From NCBI GenBank assembly GCA_021162325.1, contig JAGGYV010000157.1:1-8573 (forward strand): a stretch of DNA of 8,573 nt. The letters are read 5' to 3'. Below, one piece after another: positions 6,269-8,573 of this stretch (the stretch's first letter is position 1; the number at the start of each line of letters is the position of its first letter). The notes beneath the pieces were generated by a model that worked only from the letters and a program-made list of their open reading frames with translations, did no database searches and was not told the DNA's origin. This DNA comes from Desulfobacteraceae bacterium. Its GTDB lineage: Bacteria; Desulfobacterota; Desulfobacteria; Desulfobacterales; Desulfosalsimonadaceae. Position numbers and translations under genes: made by a program.

Positions 6269-7338
6269 AGCAATTTAATATATTTACAATAGGGTTTCAT
6301 CCGTTCGATGGTATGTTTAATTTTTTCATCGGCAATATGTCCATCAAAATCGACAAAAAAGAAATAACTCCAGTTCTCATGTTTTGTCGGGCGCGATTCC
6401 ATTTTCGACATGTTGATGCCGGACTCGGCAATCGGTTCAAGAATTTTAAACAATGCGCCAGGCACATGAGAAATAACAAACATAATAGATGTTCTGTCGC
6501 ATCCGGTTGGACTCGGCTCATCTTTTCCAATCAACAAAAAACGGGTAATATTATTGGAGTGGTCCTCTATGTTGGTTTCAAGAATCTGAAGCCCGTAGAT
6601 GTGGGCGGCTTCGCTGTTGGCGATGGCTGCGGTCTTTTCTTCTTTCGACGCTTTTAGTGCTGCATGCGCGGTGCTGTTACATTCGGACAAAACCGCATTG
6701 GGAAGATTTTTCCGTATCCACCCCCGGCACTGAGCCAGTGCCTGGGGATGTGAATAAATCACTTCAATATCCTCAATCCGGCTGGATCCGGACAAAACCG
6801 CGTGTGAAATATTCAAATATTTTTCCGCACAAATTTTCAGATCCGATTCGAAAAAAAGATCTAACGTATGGTTAATCGCGCCTTCAATTGAATTCTCAAC
6901 TGGAACAACACCATAATCGCATTTGCCATTGTGCACATCGATAAAAACATCGCGAATGCCGGTTTGCGGGATAAAGGTTGACGAATGCCCAAAAAGTTCC
7001 ATGGCGGCAATATGCGTAAATGTGGCCTCCGGACCGAGATAGGATATACGGGTCGGTGTCTGTATTTCTCTGCTTGCGGAAATAATATCCGTAAAAATCT
7101 GATGCAGTGCCTGTGTTTTAAAAGGGCCTTTGTTTAAATCGTTAAGTCGCTGCATAACCTGATTCTCACGGGATTTATCATAAACAAAGCTGCCTTTTTC
7201 CTTTTTAATATCCCCGATTTCTTTTGCGATTAACAACCGTTTATTGATTAAATCCAGAATTGATTCATCAATTTCGTTGATTGAAAGCCTCAACTGACTG
7301 ATTTTGCGGTCCGTCTGGTTACTATCGATAGCGTTCAT
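6241..7338 (-). CDS. pheA: Bifunctional chorismate mutase / prephenate dehydratase
   Basis: This P-protein converts chorismate to prephenate and then to phenylpyruvate, the committed route to phenylalanine. It has 365 residues in three domains. The AroQ-type chorismate mutase (about 13-92) retains R17, R34, K45, D54, R57 and E58, which correspond to E. coli R11, R28, K39, D48, R51 and E52. The prephenate dehydratase (about 97-272) shows YLGPEATFTHIA (100-111), VPVENSIEGAIN (145-156), SHPQA (196-200), AIANSEAAHIYGL (238-250) and NNITRF (262-267), where the TRF motif is catalytic. The ACT domain (about 282-360) shows GALF (294-297) and ESRP (314-317), the segments that bind phenylalanine in relatives, so feedback inhibition is predicted. 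The start codon lies 20 bases after the DHQ synthase II stop codon, with GGGAAG about 10 bases before it, so the two genes are almost certainly one operon. Confidence 0.96.
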   Translation of the reverse strand: MNAIDSNQTDRKISQLRLSINEIDESILDLINKRLLIAKEIGDIKKEKGSFVYDKSRENQVMQRLNDLNKGPFKTQALHQIFTDIISASREIQTPTRISYLGPEATFTHIAAMELFGHSSTFIPQTGIRDVFIDVHNGKCDYGVVPVENSIEGAINHTLDLFFESDLKICAEKYLNISHAVLSGSSRIEDIEVIYSHPQALAQCRGWIRKNLPNAVLSECNSTAHAALKASKEEKTAAIANSEAAHIYGLQILETNIEDHSNNITRFLLIGKDEPSPTGCDRTSIMFVISHVPGALFKILEPIAESGINMSKMESRPTKHENWSYFFFVDFDGHIADEKIKHTIERMKPYCKYIKLLGSYPRAQS

Positions 7339-7358
7339 GCTGTTTAAACTTCCCAGAA

Positions 7359-8354
7359 TTATTTTTCAGTGATGGTTTCATTAATCTTCATGCCAAAATG
7401 CCGGCCGCTTTCTTCAATGGCCACCAGCACTTTATCCCCCAGACGTAAATTAACAACAGAAACCGGTTTCCCTTCAGGGGTGGTCAATCGGATGGTCTCC
7501 GCATTCTGCAAGATAGTGTTGATTTCTTTTCCTGCCACAGTTGCTTTAATCAGCATCATCGGTCTTTTTTCGATTTTAAGACGACCCACCATACCAACAG
7601 TGGCGCTGCCGGTAAAATCAGTAATCAGGACCTGGTCTCCGGCTGAAAGCTCGGACAGATACCGTGTTTTACCACCGGGAACCCTTGTATATGCGTGTAC
7701 CGCTCCGGCATTCACCCGAAACGGGCGGGGAGCAACATAGGGATTGTCAATGCTTTCCGAATGAACCAGAAAAAGCGCACTACTGGCATTACCCACCAGC
7801 AGACCTTCGCCTATTTTCATTTCCGTACACGTATCCACGCACACCCGGTCTCCCATGCCGACTTGTTTAATTTCCGTAATTTCCGCAACGTCCAGAGGAA
7901 TCTGATCTGTTTTTGCACTCAGTACACCCAGCGCTTTTTTTAGCGCCAATAAATCATCCGTGCATAAAAGGATATGGTCGACGCCTTTTTCAAGAATTCC
8001 AAAGGCAGTTTCCGCTTCTTCCAGGCTATGAACCTGAGCAATCACGCCTTTGGCGCCTTTGGCGATCAAATTTTCCAACGGAATAATGGACCAGTCCGTA
8101 CATTCCAGAATGACCTTCTTATCATGGCACATTTTTACAATTTCATTTTCATCTTCACCGCTTTGAATTTTAAACACCACGACATCCTCACCCGGCTTTA
8201 TATCACCATCATCTGATATGGTTTCTATGCGACCGAGCGCTTTTACCTTCTCCGCATAACCGGACGGCACCATCACGCCATCAGCACCGCCTTCAATGGC
8301 TGTGGTAACCAGTTCTTTATTCCAGGGGTCAATTTTTACCCAGATCTTTCGCAT
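7359..8354 (-). CDS. aroB': 3-dehydroquinate synthase II (archaeal type)
   Basis: In archaea this family (type member MJ1249 of Methanocaldococcus) converts 2-amino-3,7-dideoxy-D-threo-hept-6-ulosonate to 3-dehydroquinate by NAD-dependent oxidative deamination and cyclisation. It replaces the usual AroB and avoids DAHP as precursor. The 331-residue protein matches the family along its length: DWSIIPLENLIA (87-98), GMGDRVCVDTCTEMKIGEGLLVG (166-188), LFLVHSES (194-201), NPYVAPRPFRVNAGAVHAY (204-222), KTRYLSEL (229-236), ILQNAETIRL (281-290), and RHFGMKINETI near the C-terminus. It has no resemblance to classical AroB. The start is supported by GGAGAGGA (8362-8369), with AGGA 7 bases before the ATG. 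A perfect TATAAT lies upstream, so it is probably the first gene of the operon continuing into pheA and aroA. The partner ADH synthase gene is not immediately upstream within the window. Confidence 0.95.
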   Translation of the reverse strand: MRKIWVKIDPWNKELVTTAIEGGADGVMVPSGYAEKVKALGRIETISDDGDIKPGEDVVVFKIQSGEDENEIVKMCHDKKVILECTDWSIIPLENLIAKGAKGVIAQVHSLEEAETAFGILEKGVDHILLCTDDLLALKKALGVLSAKTDQIPLDVAEITEIKQVGMGDRVCVDTCTEMKIGEGLLVGNASSALFLVHSESIDNPYVAPRPFRVNAGAVHAYTRVPGGKTRYLSELSAGDQVLITDFTGSATVGMVGRLKIEKRPMMLIKATVAGKEINTILQNAETIRLTTPEGKPVSVVNLRLGDKVLVAIEESGRHFGMKINETITEK

Positions 8355-8398
8355 GCGTATGTCCTCTCCATTTTTTTGGCAAAATTAAATCTTTCATA

Positions 8399-8427
8399 AT
8401 TATAGAATCAAACCGAAGCATAAAATT
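8399..8427 (-). promoter_or_regulatory. Candidate promoter of the DHQ synthase II-pheA-aroA operon
   Basis: On the minus strand a perfect TATAAT (8404-8399) lies 45 bases before the start codon. At 17-base spacing the -35 position (8427-8422) reads AATTTT, a poor match, so the promoter may need an activator or depend on the AT-rich upstream DNA. Transcription would begin near 8392 and leave a leader of about 37 bases. That is too short for a peptide attenuator or riboswitch, and I see neither. Confidence 0.5.
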
Positions 8428-8444
8428 AAATTTTTAAGTAACCA

Positions 8445-8573
8445 TTTTTGACAAACTCGTAAAAAGTCGGATTTCGATGGCAAAGAAAAAAGTTCCACCA
8501 AATCTTAAAATTGGCGAGGCGCGCAAATCCTGAGTGATGATTCGTACTTAGCGTACTTTGAAGAGACGAAGGA
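8445..8573. repeat. Probable end of a dispersed intergenic repeat, cut by the window edge
   Basis: The segment beginning TTTTTGACAAACTCGTAAAA (8445 on) differs in texture from the AT-rich promoter DNA beside it and contains no convincing gene. CGTACTT is directly repeated at 8543-8549 and 8552-8558, and GTAC-TTAGC-GTAC forms a small inverted repeat at 8544-8556. From memory, CTCGTAAAAAGTC-like sequences occur as ends of intergenic repeats in Desulfobacterota genomes. This copy-number claim is not proved by the window, and the right end is not visible. Confidence 0.4.

Noticed and set aside
8355..8398. Peptide attenuator or riboswitch leader before DHQ synthase II
   Set aside because: The leader from the predicted start site is only about 37 bases, with no Phe/Tyr/Trp-rich reading frame and no terminator hairpin.
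8477..8533. Eighteen-codon plus-strand frame (MAKKKVPPNLKIGEARKS)
   Set aside because: It is very short, has no ribosome binding site, and lies inside what looks like an intergenic repeat.

Overview
The window (8,573 bases, roughly 43% GC by eye) holds five intact metabolic genes and one small toxin-antitoxin-like pair. I infer an anaerobic Desulfobacterota (Desulfobacteraceae-like) genome. The reasons are an archaeal-type 3-dehydroquinate synthase II in an otherwise bacterial gene set, a pyruvate phosphate dikinase, and the general character of the proteins and intergenic repeats. This placement is inference; there is no rRNA or other phylogenetic marker here.

Layout: ppdK (85-2808) is on the plus strand. 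Everything else is on the minus strand and converges on it, with a strong hairpin terminator (2838-2868) between the two groups. Read in its own direction, the minus-strand block runs 3-dehydroquinate synthase II (8354-7359), pheA (7338-6241), aroA (6176-4899), a 323-base non-coding gap, a DUF4258 protein (4575-4228), a YgiT-type zinc-finger protein (4231-4004) and aroC (3950-2898).

How the genes work together: DHQ synthase II makes 3-dehydroquinate by the route known from archaea, which does not start from DAHP. AroA (EPSP synthase) and AroC (chorismate synthase) carry out the last two steps to chorismate. PheA (chorismate mutase/prephenate dehydratase with an ACT domain) commits chorismate to phenylalanine. 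The middle steps (dehydroquinase, shikimate dehydrogenase, shikimate kinase) and the enzyme supplying the DHQ synthase II substrate are not in this window. PpdK makes phosphoenolpyruvate from pyruvate and so could supply the PEP used by AroA, although that is only one of many uses of PEP.

The least ordinary parts lie between genes. The toxin-antitoxin-like pair splits aroA from aroC and has its own plausible promoter. A 40-base sequence occurs twice in tandem at the aroA 3' end, and the inner copy supplies the aroA stop codon and last codons. Overlapping inverted repeats lie at the pheA-aroA junction. The right edge looks like the start of a dispersed repeat. I found no tRNA, rRNA, CRISPR array or transposase gene.
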